Shown: one piece after another, positions 16,587-25,547 of the stretch
Layout of the letters: each line of letters starts with the position of its first letter
Numbering within the stretch: position 1 is the stretch's first letter
Notes under the pieces: model-generated
What the model saw: the letters and a program-made list of their open reading frames with translations, nothing else
Told to the model about the DNA's origin: nothing
Database searches by the model: none
Position numbers and translations under genes: made by a program
NCBI GenBank assembly: GCA_035308365.1
Contig: DATGGU010000183.1
Location: 1-64,000 of the forward strand
DNA from: PALSA-505 sp035308365
GTDB taxonomy: Bacteria > Actinomycetota > Actinomycetes > Streptosporangiales > Streptosporangiaceae
Direction: 5' to 3'
DNA length: 64,000 nucleotides

Positions 16587-19081
16587 GCACCGCCGTGCGT
16601 GATCGCCCGGCCACGGACGGCATCACCGACGGCGGCATTCCCGCCCGCCAGGCCGTCATCCGCTGGGCGCTGCGGCTGTTCCGCCGGGAGTGGCGCCAGC
16701 AGATTCTGGTGCTGGCCATGCTCACGGTCGCGGTCGCGACCATGATCCTGGGCGCCGCCGTCGCCACCAACACGCCGCCGGCCTCGCCAAACGCGGCCAT
16801 TTTCGGAACCGCCAAGGCCCTGATCAGCGTGCCCGGCACGGATCCGCATCTGGCCGCCGACATCGCGGCCATCAGGGCCCGGTACGGCACCGTCGACGTG
16901 ATCGAGAACCAGTCGCTGGCCACCGGCCTGGCGGCCGGCGTCGAACTGCGCGCCCAGGACCCGTCCGGTCCCTACGGCGGCCCGCTGCTCTCCCTGGTCT
17001 CCGGGCATTACCCGTCCGGTCCCGGCCAGGTGGCGATGACCAGCCAGGTGGCCAGCATCTACAACGTGCACACCGGTGGCGTCTGGCACGAGGGCGGCAA
17101 GACCTGGCGGGTCACCGGGATCGTGCAGAACCCGGCCAACCTGCTGGATCAGTTCGCTCTCGTCGCCCCCGGGCAGGTCAGCGCGCCCAGTCAGGCTACG
17201 ATCCTGCTCGGCACGCGGCCCGCCAGCAGTTCCGGCCTGCCGCCTGGCGCGGTGGTGTCCGACGCGCCGGCCACCTTCAAGGGACTCAGCCCGGCGGTCA
17301 TCGTGCTGGTGGTGGCCGTGCTCGGGATGGTGTTCATCGGCCTGGTGGCCGCGGCCGGGTTCGCGGTGATGGCCCAGCGGCGGCTGCGCGCGCTCGGCAT
17401 GCTCAGCGCGCTCGGCGCGACGGAGCGAAACGTCCAGCTCGTCATGGTGGCGGGCGGTGCCATCGTCGGTGTGGTGGCCACGATCGCCGGGGCGGTGATC
17501 GGCTTCGGCGCCTGGATGCTGTATTACCCGCACCTGGCGACGGTCACCGCGCACACCGTCGACCCGGCCAACCTGCCCTGGCTGGCGATCATCATCGGGA
17601 TGGCTCTCGCGGTGCTGACCGCCATCCTTGCCGCCCGGCGGCCGGCCGCCGTGGTGGCCAGGGTCCCGGTGGTGGCGGCGCTGTCCGGGCGGCCGCCCAG
17701 CCCGAAAGGGGCACACCGCGCCGCCCGGCCCGGCCTCATCACGATGGCCGCCGGCCTGGTGCTGCTCGCCTTCTCCGGCGGCTGGGCCGGCAACGGCGGG
17801 AAGGACTCCCTGTTCCTGCTCGGCGGCCTGGTGGCCGTGGTCGTCGGCAGCTTCCTGGTCGCGCCACTGTGCGTTGCCCTGCTGGCCGCCGCGGCCGGCC
17901 CGCGCGCACCGGTGGCGGCCCGGATCGCGCTGCGCGACCTCGTCCGCTACCGGGCCCGCTCCGGCGCCGCCCTGGCCGCGACCAGCTTCGCCGTCTTCCT
18001 GGCCGTGCTCATCACCATCATCGCCAGCGTCAGGTTCTCCAACGTGCTCGACTACACCGGGGCCAACCTGACCCCCAGCCAGCTCATGGTCTACACGCCA
18101 ACCTCGGGCGGCGGGCCGGGCCTCACCCTCGGGCAGTCGCTCACCCCGGCCCAGACCAGCAGCCTGCACGCGAAGGTGGACTCACTGGCCCACTCGCTGC
18201 ACGCCCAATATGTGCTGGCGCTCTATGGGAGCAGCGTCGGGCTCACCCAGGAGGGCACCGGGAACAACAACTTCAGCGGCACGATCTACGTGGCCACCCC
18301 GGCGCTGCTGCGCACCTACGGCATCAAGCCCAGCCAGATCGAGCCCGGCGCCGACTTCCTCACCTCCCGGCCCGGCCTGGCCGGCCTGCCCCGGATGCTG
18401 ATGCTGTACGGCAACTTCTTCGGCGGCAAGGGTGGCCCGCCGCCGAGCGCCCCGTGCCCGGCGGGCCAGTGCCTGGCCCACCCCAGGATTCAGGAGATGC
18501 CCAGCCTGCCCACCGGCGTCCATGCCCCCAACACGGTCGTCACCATGGCGGCGCTGCAGCGGCTGCACCAGCCGGTGACCCTGGCCGGCTGGATGATCCA
18601 GACCCCCCGGCCGCTCACGCAAGCCCAGATCAGCGCCGCCCGCCAGATGGCACTGACCAGCGGCGCGACGATCGAGACCAAGTCGGCTCAGCTAGGGTTG
18701 TCCCAGATCAGCAACGGTGCCACCGCAATCGGCATCCTCATCGCCCTCGGCGTGCTGGCCATGACCGTCGGCCTGATCCGCAGCGAGACCGCGGGCGAGC
18801 TGCGCACCCTCACCGCCACCGGGGCCGGCGGCCGGACCCGCCGCATGATCACCGCCGCCACGGCCGGCGCCCTGGCCCTGCTCGGAGCGCTCCTTGGCAC
18901 CGTCACCGCGGTGGCGGCGGCCCTCGCCTGGGCCCGCAGCAGCCTGTCCACGACGTTCGGCAACGTGCCCGGCCTGGACATGGTGATCATCCTGGCCGGC
19001 CTGCCGCTCATCGCCGCCGTGGGCGGCTGGCTGCTGGCCGGACGGCAGCCACCGGCCATCGCCCGCCAGCCGCTCGAGTGA
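16583..19081 (+). CDS. FtsX-family ABC transporter permease
   Basis: An 832-residue membrane protein with two FtsX (MacB-core) repeats. The first TM is near residues 45-65, with an extracellular region to about 230, then three TMs (about 235-270, 285-310, 330-350). Further TMs follow near 390-450, then a second large extracytoplasmic segment (500-700) and three C-terminal TMs. RRLRALGMLSALGATERNVQ in the first cytosolic loop is typical of the family. It pairs with the ATPase encoded just upstream. The substrate is unknown; PadR control suggests drug or antimicrobial peptide efflux. Confidence 0.88.
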   Translation: MSTAVRDRPATDGITDGGIPARQAVIRWALRLFRREWRQQILVLAMLTVAVATMILGAAVATNTPPASPNAAIFGTAKALISVPGTDPHLAADIAAIRARYGTVDVIENQSLATGLAAGVELRAQDPSGPYGGPLLSLVSGHYPSGPGQVAMTSQVASIYNVHTGGVWHEGGKTWRVTGIVQNPANLLDQFALVAPGQVSAPSQATILLGTRPASSSGLPPGAVVSDAPATFKGLSPAVIVLVVAVLGMVFIGLVAAAGFAVMAQRRLRALGMLSALGATERNVQLVMVAGGAIVGVVATIAGAVIGFGAWMLYYPHLATVTAHTVDPANLPWLAIIIGMALAVLTAILAARRPAAVVARVPVVAALSGRPPSPKGAHRAARPGLITMAAGLVLLAFSGGWAGNGGKDSLFLLGGLVAVVVGSFLVAPLCVALLAAAAGPRAPVAARIALRDLVRYRARSGAALAATSFAVFLAVLITIIASVRFSNVLDYTGANLTPSQLMVYTPTSGGGPGLTLGQSLTPAQTSSLHAKVDSLAHSLHAQYVLALYGSSVGLTQEGTGNNNFSGTIYVATPALLRTYGIKPSQIEPGADFLTSRPGLAGLPRMLMLYGNFFGGKGGPPPSAPCPAGQCLAHPRIQEMPSLPTGVHAPNTVVTMAALQRLHQPVTLAGWMIQTPRPLTQAQISAARQMALTSGATIETKSAQLGLSQISNGATAIGILIALGVLAMTVGLIRSETAGELRTLTATGAGGRTRRMITAATAGALALLGALLGTVTAVAAALAWARSSLSTTFGNVPGLDMVIILAGLPLIAAVGGWLLAGRQPPAIARQPLE

Positions 19082-19116
19082 GCCCGTGCCCCGGGCCGCC
19101 TCACCCGGGCGCCTGC

Positions 19117-19920
19117 TTACTCCTGCGCCCAGTCGGCCAGATCGACCAGTCCGGGCAGTTCCTTCAGCTTGGCGGCGGTGTCCCCGGGCGCCGCCGCCAG
19201 CACCTCGTCGCCGAGCTGTCCCTCCTGCCCCGGATCCAGCACCGCGCCGGCGAAACCGTCCCGCCAGCGGACCGCGACCAGCGGCCCGAGCTGCAGCATT
19301 CCTGGCCCGGCGCCATGCAGCGCGACAAGGAGCGCCCGCAGCTCGCCGAGGCCGGGAACCGGCTCCCCGCTCTCGTCCGGGCAACCCCGCAGCAGCGTGT
19401 CGAGCCGCTGTTCCAGCGCCTGGCCGTTGGGTGAGGTCCAGGCCAGGTAGCAGCGGATGCCGAACTGGTCGGCCGAGTCGTGGAAGAGCATCTCGACCGG
19501 CAGTTCGGCCAGGAAGGAATCGAACAGCGACGGCAGGCTGCCCGAGGCGGTGGGGCGCTCGGTGTGAATGCCGCCGACCAGGACGCGGTACTCCCGGTCG
19601 CGGCGGGTCGTCTCCACCTCATGGTCGAGCCGGGCCCGCACGAACTGCCCAAGGTCGCGCACGTGCCGGTCCAGATGGGCGATGTCCCTGGCGACCCCGG
19701 AAAGCTGCAGTTCCGCCTTGTTCTTGAGGTCGGCCAGCCCGTTGGCGTTTTCCCCGCTGGCCTCGCTCTGCGCCTTGAGCTGCTTTTCGGCCTGCTGTAC
19801 CCGCTGGGTCACCTGCTCGAGCTGTGCCGCGTTCTCCCGGATTTTGGTCCGGAACGTCGTCGACGTGAACCAGCCGGCCACCGCTACTGTCGCCACAGCC
19901 ACGGCCAGCAGGATCTCCAT
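19117..19920 (-). CDS. Membrane-anchored coiled-coil protein, unknown function
   Basis: A 267-residue protein with one N-terminal TM (residues 3-21). A charged coiled coil follows (about 25-100, heptads in QLEQVTQRVQQAEKQLKAQ). The C-terminal domain of ~150 residues has no motif I recognise. The RFxxxRLDxEVETTRRDREYRVLVGG-like block may mark a lineage-specific family. It converges on the ABC permease gene with only 35 bases between stops. The next minus-strand gene, 25 bases upstream, also encodes a small membrane-anchored protein, so the two probably form one operon. Confidence 0.6.
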   Translation of the reverse strand: MEILLAVAVATVAVAGWFTSTTFRTKIRENAAQLEQVTQRVQQAEKQLKAQSEASGENANGLADLKNKAELQLSGVARDIAHLDRHVRDLGQFVRARLDHEVETTRRDREYRVLVGGIHTERPTASGSLPSLFDSFLAELPVEMLFHDSADQFGIRCYLAWTSPNGQALEQRLDTLLRGCPDESGEPVPGLGELRALLVALHGAGPGMLQLGPLVAVRWRDGFAGAVLDPGQEGQLGDEVLAAAPGDTAAKLKELPGLVDLADWAQE

Positions 19921-19945
19921 GGGACTTCTCCTTCAGCGATAATGC

Positions 19946-20434
19946 TTACTTTGCCGCCCGCAGGCTGCGCATTGTCATGGTTACCGTTGACAGCGACGCG
20001 GCAATGGCGATGAGTGAGGCAATAGCGATCAGCCCGGCGCTCACATCGAACGTTCCCGATCCATGGCTGCCGCCCTTGGTCAGCGTATGTGGGGACGATG
20101 CCGGATGCGTGCCCGTGGTATGTGAGGCGGCACCATGCGACGGCGCCGTGGCCGGGTTCTTCGGTGCTGGCGAGGTCCGGTGCGCAGCCGCCGGATGCGT
20201 GGCCGGATGCGTGGCCGGATGCGTGGCCGGATGCGACGGTGGATGGCTGGTCACGGCCGGTTTTGACGGGTGAACGCCCGGTGATCTCGTGCCCGGTGGG
20301 TGCGATGAAGATTGCACTGAAACCGAATGCTTACCTTGCGATGAAGGTGTCTTCGGAGCACCGTGATGATTTGTCGCCCAGATAACCACCAGCGCGCCCA
20401 GCACCGCGCCAATGAGAATATCCCGGCCCTTCAT
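19946..20434 (-). CDS. Two-TM protein with Pro/His/Thr-rich repeat linker
   Basis: A 162-residue protein. A hydrophobic helix at residues 5-20 and another near 132-152 flank a linker of ~100 residues rich in Pro, His, Ser and Thr, containing tandem THPA units. Low complexity suggests a cell-wall-spanning spacer rather than an enzyme. Function unknown. It probably shares a transcript with the coiled-coil protein downstream at 19117-19920. Confidence 0.55.
   Translation of the reverse strand: MKGRDILIGAVLGALVVIWATNHHGAPKTPSSQGKHSVSVQSSSHPPGTRSPGVHPSKPAVTSHPPSHPATHPATHPATHPAAAHRTSPAPKNPATAPSHGAASHTTGTHPASSPHTLTKGGSHGSGTFDVSAGLIAIASLIAIAASLSTVTMTMRSLRAAK
20191..20236. repeat. 12-bp tandem repeat, about 3.7 copies
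   Basis: The unit CCGGATGCGTGG repeats head to tail from 20191, in three exact copies and a partial fourth. It lies inside the linker of the two-TM protein and keeps the reading frame (12 bases, four codons, THPA). Copy number could vary between strains by slippage. Confidence 0.85.
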
Positions 20435-21152
20435 GGTCGCGGCTCCCTCGATCGACGAACCATCGTTAACAATTTCCAGTCAAAATCAACCGCAAACCAG
20501 GGCAGACTGCGGTGGATCAGGCAGCCGGATCGGCGGCGTGGTGTTCACCCCACGGGTGCTGGCCGAGGCTGACCAAGATCGTAGTCCGCCGGGCCAGGCG
20601 CCGCGCCGGAGAATGCCCGGATGCCGGGGCTCAGCCCGCCGCAGCGCGGCCACCCCGGCCACGCAAGCCCTGTTCAGCGGCCGGCACAAGGCGGCCGAAA
20701 AAAGATCAAGAAACTTTTGGCTCCGGTACGGTGCCAATCCGGGCACTCGGTCACCGGCATCACTCGCCGGGAACCCACGCCACTCGGTGCCCGCAGGCCG
20801 CGACCCGTTCCGCACGAACGGCGCGGCGCCGGCCATGCCCGGGACCCAGTCGATGGGACATCCCCAGGGGCTGGCGACGGCCGCGGGGCATTCCCGGGCC
20901 ACGAGCGGTGCCACCGCCATGCGCGGCGGCACCGCTCGCGGCGAGCATCGATCCGGCGACCAGCATGGCCCCCGCGAACAGGCTGAAACTGCGTCGATGC
21001 CTGACCGCGCCTCCGGCAATTTCCTTGCTTGGGCGGCACCGCAGTGGGAACCGCTTACCACTAACCCTTGTTCAGGTCTGGCGGGCAGGCAAGGGCGAAT
21101 TCAGACTTTTGCGGCCAAGTCACTAAATTGTGACGACTTAACCCATGTCGTT
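20435..21152. other. 718-base gap without a convincing gene
   Basis: Codon pattern and composition are irregular and no ORF resembles a protein. A minus-strand stretch near 20930-21000 would encode RRSFSLFAGAMLVAGSMLAAS, which looks like a signal peptide, but there is no suitable start codon and the continuation is not protein-like. A stem GAGCGGTGCC / GGCACCGCTC lies near 20909-20942. GTCAC-TAAATT-GTGAC (21119-21134) lies 20-35 bases past the end of the E1-like gene and could be its terminator or an operator. Confidence 0.5.
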
Positions 21153-23462
21153 TCAGTCCACCAGGTCCAAGGCGGCCGCGACGATGCTGTCGGCGTCCAG
21201 GCCGTGGTAGCGGTAAACGTCGTCGATCGCGCCGGACTGGCCGAACCTGGTCACCCCCAGGTGGGTGGCCGGTACTCCATTGACACCAGCCAGGAACGCC
21301 AGCGTGTGCGGGTGCCCGTCCAGCACGGTGACCATCGGCCGGGCCCGCTCCGGCGGCAGCAGCCAGTCCAGGATCCAGGTGCCGGCTTCGCCGTAGCCGC
21401 GGCGCGCCTGCGTCGCGCGGAACAGCAGGTCCGGGCTGGTCAGGCAGAGCACGTCGGTACCGAAGCCGAGCGCGTCCAGCCGGCTGGCGGCGGTCAGCGC
21501 CTCGGGGACCAGCGCGCCCAGCACACAGATCGTCACGGCCGGCCGCGGGTGCTGGCGCAGCGGGTAGCCGCCCGCGACGACGCCACGCCTGCGTTCCTCC
21601 CGCGCGCCGGGGTCCTCCGGCACGGCGGCCAGCGCCTGGTTCACCGGGCGGGTGGACAGCCGCAGGTACGCTGAGCTGCCGTCCGGCCTGCCGAGCTGGC
21701 CGAGGCAGGCCAGCAGCACCCACTCGGCGTCCAGGGCGAACGCGGGTTCGTAGGCCACGCAGCCCGGCTGCTCGAGCCCGATGGACGGCGTCTTGATCGA
21801 CTGGTGCGCGCCACCCTCGGGGGCGAGCGTCACCCCGGACGGCGTGCCGACCAGGATGGACTGGCCGCCGGCGTAGATGCCGAACGACCACGGCTCCAGC
21901 GCGCGCTCGACGAACGGGTCGTACAGCACGCCCACCGGCAGCAGTGGCTGGCCCCAGCGGCTCCAGGTGGCGCCCAGCTCACCGAGCAGGCCGACCAGGT
22001 TCGTCTCGGCTATGCCGAGCTCGATGTGCTGCCCGGACGGCTTCTCCCGCCAGTGCAGGATGGTCGAGGCGTCGTCGGCGAACCAGTCGGAGCGCTCGTC
22101 GGAGGACCACACCCCGACCTTGTTGACCCAGCCGCCGAGGTTGGTGCTTGAGGCCACGTCCGGGCTTACCGTGACGATCCGCCGCCCCACCTCGGGCGCC
22201 TCCCGGTTGAGGTCCAGCAGCGCCCGGCCAAGCGCGGCCTGGGTGCTGGCCACCCCGGCAGGGGTGCGGCCGAGGTCGGCTGGCAGTTCCGGCACCGCGA
22301 CCAGGGCCGGCTGCTCCCGGCGCAGCCGCTGGGCGGTCGCCCGGCACAATTCGCCTTCCGCGGATCCGTCCGGGAATCTCTGCCATGGATTTTCCGGATC
22401 TGTGCCGCTACGCCGGGCAAGCTCCGCGAGCTGGGATTCATTCAGCAGTGCCGAATGGTTCTGCGGGTGACCCTCGATGGCCAGCCCATAACCCTTGACG
22501 GTGTAGGCGAAGATTACCGTCGGCCGGTGATCGTCGATCATCGCGAACACGTCGGCAAGCGCGGCGAGGTCATGACCGCCCAGATTGCGGATGGCGGCCC
22601 GCAGTTCCTCGCCGGACAGGCCGGAGATCAGCTCCTTGACGATGCCGGCGTCCGGGCCGTGGCCGGGCAGCCGGTCGCGCAGCTCGCTGGCCGTGCAGCG
22701 CAGCAGCCGCTGGTACTCCGGGTTGGGCATCTCGTCGATCCTGGCGCGCAGCGCACCGCCGCCGGGCTTGGCCATGAGCTCTTCGAGCAGGTGACCGTAC
22801 TTGGCGGTCAGCACCTGCCAGCCCGCGGCGGCGAACATACCCTGCAGCCGTGGCGTGCCGATCGCCGGCACGATGCGGTCCAGCGACTGCCGGTTCAGGT
22901 CGACGATCCAGACGACCTCGCCGAGCTCGCCGACCATGGGGTCGACAACCGCCTCCCAGACCGCGCCCTCGTCCAGTTCGGCGTCGCCGGCCAGGGAGTA
23001 CTGCCGCCCGTGGCCGCCCCCGCCGAACTGTGTGTTCACGTACTGCCGGGCCAGCGCTCCCCAGATCGGGGCGGTCGCGCCGATGCCCACCGAACCGGTC
23101 GAGTAGTCCGCCGGAACCGGGTCCTTGGACCGGCTCGGGTAACTCTGCAGCCCGCCGAACGAGCGCAGCGCCGTCAGGTAGGACTCGTCCAGCTCACCGA
23201 GCAGGTAGTTGATCGCGTGCAGCACCGGTGAGGCATGCGGCTTGACCGACACCCGGTCGCCCTGCTCGAGCTGGCCGAACCAGAGCGCCGTCATGATCGA
23301 CACCATCGACGCGCTGGAGGCCTGGTGCCCGCCGACCTTGAGACCGGACGGGTTCTCCCTGACCCGGTTGGCGTGGTCCACGATCGCGGTGGACAGCCAC
23401 AGCAGCCGCTGCTCGACCGAGCGCAGCACATCGGCCTGCGGCTGGCCCGGCATGACCGTCAC
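21153..23462 (-). CDS. ThDP enzyme resembling homodimeric pyruvate dehydrogenase E1
   Basis: A 769-residue transketolase-superfamily protein; GTG 23462 follows AGGAGGG. It aligns by eye with AceE-type E1 rather than true transketolase: GGHQASSASM (residues 44-53), GLQSYPS, the diphosphate/Mg motif GDAELDE ... VDLNRQ (159-192), GMFAAAGWQVL, AYTVKGYG, VTVSPDVASSTNLGG, the cofactor-activating Glu in IELGIAETN, and LAPEGGAHQS. It is shorter than AceE (about 885). No lipoyl E2 or E3 gene is near. It ends the prm operon, so it may process a C3 product of propane oxidation such as pyruvate or acetol. Substrate is inferred only. Confidence 0.72.
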   Translation of the reverse strand: MTVMPGQPQADVLRSVEQRLLWLSTAIVDHANRVRENPSGLKVGGHQASSASMVSIMTALWFGQLEQGDRVSVKPHASPVLHAINYLLGELDESYLTALRSFGGLQSYPSRSKDPVPADYSTGSVGIGATAPIWGALARQYVNTQFGGGGHGRQYSLAGDAELDEGAVWEAVVDPMVGELGEVVWIVDLNRQSLDRIVPAIGTPRLQGMFAAAGWQVLTAKYGHLLEELMAKPGGGALRARIDEMPNPEYQRLLRCTASELRDRLPGHGPDAGIVKELISGLSGEELRAAIRNLGGHDLAALADVFAMIDDHRPTVIFAYTVKGYGLAIEGHPQNHSALLNESQLAELARRSGTDPENPWQRFPDGSAEGELCRATAQRLRREQPALVAVPELPADLGRTPAGVASTQAALGRALLDLNREAPEVGRRIVTVSPDVASSTNLGGWVNKVGVWSSDERSDWFADDASTILHWREKPSGQHIELGIAETNLVGLLGELGATWSRWGQPLLPVGVLYDPFVERALEPWSFGIYAGGQSILVGTPSGVTLAPEGGAHQSIKTPSIGLEQPGCVAYEPAFALDAEWVLLACLGQLGRPDGSSAYLRLSTRPVNQALAAVPEDPGAREERRRGVVAGGYPLRQHPRPAVTICVLGALVPEALTAASRLDALGFGTDVLCLTSPDLLFRATQARRGYGEAGTWILDWLLPPERARPMVTVLDGHPHTLAFLAGVNGVPATHLGVTRFGQSGAIDDVYRYHGLDADSIVAAALDLVD

Positions 23463-23491
23463 GTTCTTCCCTCCTGGTGTTCCCCCGCACT

Positions 23492-23743
23492 TCAGGGGTT
23501 GCGCAGCGAGATCTTGTCCGACTCCGCGATGATGTCGGCTTCGACGGCGCGCAGGCCTTCGCCCAGCCGCTCCCTGGCCTGGCGCAGCAACTTGAGCGAG
23601 TTGCTGGCGGGACCCTGCGCGGCCGAGCGCTCCGGCCCGGCGCCATGTTCCTCGATCAGATGCGCCTGGAGCGCCGCGGCGACCTCATCGGCTGCCTTCA
23701 GTGCGTGGTAGATGGCGCGCTCTCGTGCGTTGTTGTCAACCAT
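23492..23743 (-). CDS. Small helical protein in the prm operon
   Basis: About 83 residues if ATG 23743 is used; the frame stays open to GTG 23818. The sequence is strongly helical and charged (NNARERAIYHALKAADEV, LLRQARERLGEGLRA) with no cysteine or known motif. A GGGGAG touches the ATG, closer than ideal, so the start is uncertain. It lies between the GroEL gene and the E1-like gene, both on the same strand, and is probably cotranscribed. A role as accessory or assembly factor for the E1-like enzyme is possible but unproven. Confidence 0.5.
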   Translation of the reverse strand: MVDNNARERAIYHALKAADEVAAALQAHLIEEHGAGPERSAAQGPASNSLKLLRQARERLGEGLRAVEADIIAESDKISLRNP

Positions 23744-23836
23744 CTCCCCAGTATCGCGTGCGAACCTGACGGCCCGCCCGCCCATCCCCAAAGGCTCATC
23801 GGCAGTGGTGTGCGGCACTGTCCCGGTCGCGGCCGG

Positions 23837-25531
23837 TCAGCCGATGGAGGGGCCCAGGCCGAGGGACTGCGGTGTGCTGGCGTCGGGGGAGGGCTGGTGC
23901 AGGCCCTCGTCCAGCTCACCGTACTCGGTCATCAGCGCGCGGCTGCCGCCCCACGGGGTCTGTTCCTCGGCGATCAGCGTGTTGGTGGTGAGCAGCAGGC
24001 CGGCCACCGAGGCGCCGTTCTGCAGGGCTGACCTGGTCACCCGCAGCGGGTCGATGATGCCCATCTCGATCATGTTGCCGTATCGGCCGGCCAGCGCGTC
24101 GAAGCCCTCGTCGGTGCCCATCTGCTCCATCTTGGCTACCACCTCGGCGCCGGGGTAGCCGGCGTTGGCCGCGATCAGGTAGGCGGGCTCGGCCAGCACG
24201 TTGCGGACGATCCGCACGCCGGTGGTGTGGTCGGCGGACTCGCCGGACAGGCCGTCCAGCGCGCCGGCCGAGTGCATGAGCGCCGCGCCGCCGCCGGCCA
24301 CGATCCCTTCGGCCATGGCGGCCCGGGTGGCCGACAGCGCGTCCTCCACCCGGTGCTGCAGCTCTTTCAGCTCGGCCGGGGTCGGCGCGCCCACCCGGAT
24401 GACGGCGACCTTGCCGGTCAGCGCGCCGATCCGCTCGGTCAGCACATCTTCGTCCACGCCGAAGGTTGCCCGTTCCAGCTCGGCCCGGAGCTGGGCCACC
24501 CGGAACTCGACGTCCTCGGACGAGCGGCTGCCGCCGATGATGGCGGTCTTGTCCGCGGTGACCCGCACCTGCGCGGCCCGGCCCAGATGCTCCAGCGTCA
24601 TGGTCTCCAGGGTCAGCCCGGAGTGCTTGCTGTACACGGCGCCGCCGCACACCGCGGCGATGTCCTCCAGCTTGTGCAGGCGGCGGTCACCGAAGCCGGG
24701 CGCCCGGATGGCGACACACTGGAACATCCGGTTCACGTGGTTGTGCACCAGCATGCTCAGCGCGGTGCCCTCGACGTTTTCGGCGATGATGACCAGTGGC
24801 CGCGGCGCCCGCATTACCTTGTCCAGGATCGGCATGAGCTGCTGGACCTTGGTGATCTTCTCACTGCACAGCAGGATGTAGGGGTCCTCGAGGATGGCCT
24901 CCAGGCTGGCCGGGCTGGTCACCAGGTACGGCGAGAGGTACCCGTTGTCGAACTCGAAGCCCTCGACGAAGTCCACGCTCATTCCGGAGGTGGACGATTC
25001 CTCCACGGTGACCACTCCGCCGTCGCCGACCGTGTGCAGGGCGTGTGCGATCACCGAGCCGACGGTGTCGTCGTCGTTGGCCGAGATCGCGGCCACCCGC
25101 TGGTAGTCCTGCTCGGTGGCCACCGGGTGGGCCACCTTCTGCAGGTACTCGACCAGCCGTGCCACCGCCAGGTCGATGCCGCGCTTGACCAGCACCGGGT
25201 TGGCGCCCTCGCCGATGGCCTGCATACCCTCCCTGACGATCGCCTGCGCGATCACCGTGGCGGTGGTGGTGCCGTCGCCGACGATGTCGTTGGTCTTGAT
25301 CGCTGCTTCCTTGACCAGCTGGGCGCCCATGTTCTCGAACTGGTCCCTGAGGTGGATCTCCCGGGCGATGGTCACGCCGTCGTTGGTGACGACCGGCGAC
25401 CCGGTGATCTTCTCCAGGATGACGTTGCGGCCCTTGGGCCCGAGCGTCGACTTCACGGCTTCGGCCAGCTGGTCGACTCCTGCCAGCAGCAGGCGGCGGG
25501 CGTCCTCGCCGAAACGCAGTTCCTTGGCCAT
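23837..25531 (-). CDS. groEL: Dedicated 60-kDa chaperonin (GroEL/MimG-like)
   Basis: A 564-residue group I chaperonin. N-terminal AKELRFGEDARR, STLGPKGRNV, the ATP site GDGTTTATV (85-93) and AAVEEGIVAGGGAAL-type block (AMAEGIVAGGGAALMHSAG) are all present. The C-terminus lacks the Gly-Gly-Met tail of housekeeping GroEL and ends in a Ser/Pro-rich segment. No groES is adjacent. In mycobacteria and rhodococci a specialised GroEL in the same position is required for folding of the propane-type monooxygenase large subunit; I infer the same role here. A good GGAGGAGG site precedes it, 16 bases after the adh stop. Confidence 0.93.
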   Translation of the reverse strand: MAKELRFGEDARRLLLAGVDQLAEAVKSTLGPKGRNVILEKITGSPVVTNDGVTIAREIHLRDQFENMGAQLVKEAAIKTNDIVGDGTTTATVIAQAIVREGMQAIGEGANPVLVKRGIDLAVARLVEYLQKVAHPVATEQDYQRVAAISANDDDTVGSVIAHALHTVGDGGVVTVEESSTSGMSVDFVEGFEFDNGYLSPYLVTSPASLEAILEDPYILLCSEKITKVQQLMPILDKVMRAPRPLVIIAENVEGTALSMLVHNHVNRMFQCVAIRAPGFGDRRLHKLEDIAAVCGGAVYSKHSGLTLETMTLEHLGRAAQVRVTADKTAIIGGSRSSEDVEFRVAQLRAELERATFGVDEDVLTERIGALTGKVAVIRVGAPTPAELKELQHRVEDALSATRAAMAEGIVAGGGAALMHSAGALDGLSGESADHTTGVRIVRNVLAEPAYLIAANAGYPGAEVVAKMEQMGTDEGFDALAGRYGNMIEMGIIDPLRVTRSALQNGASVAGLLLTTNTLIAEEQTPWGGSRALMTEYGELDEGLHQPSPDASTPQSLGLGPSIG

Positions 25532-25547
25532 CGGGGGTCCTCCTCCG

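Noticed and set aside
20191..20236. CRISPR array
   Set aside because: Twelve-base head-to-tail units without spacers, in a coding linker.
21153..23462. Plain transketolase or DXS
   Set aside because: The AceE-specific blocks (GGHQASS, GLQSYPS, EGGAHQ) fit PDH E1 better.
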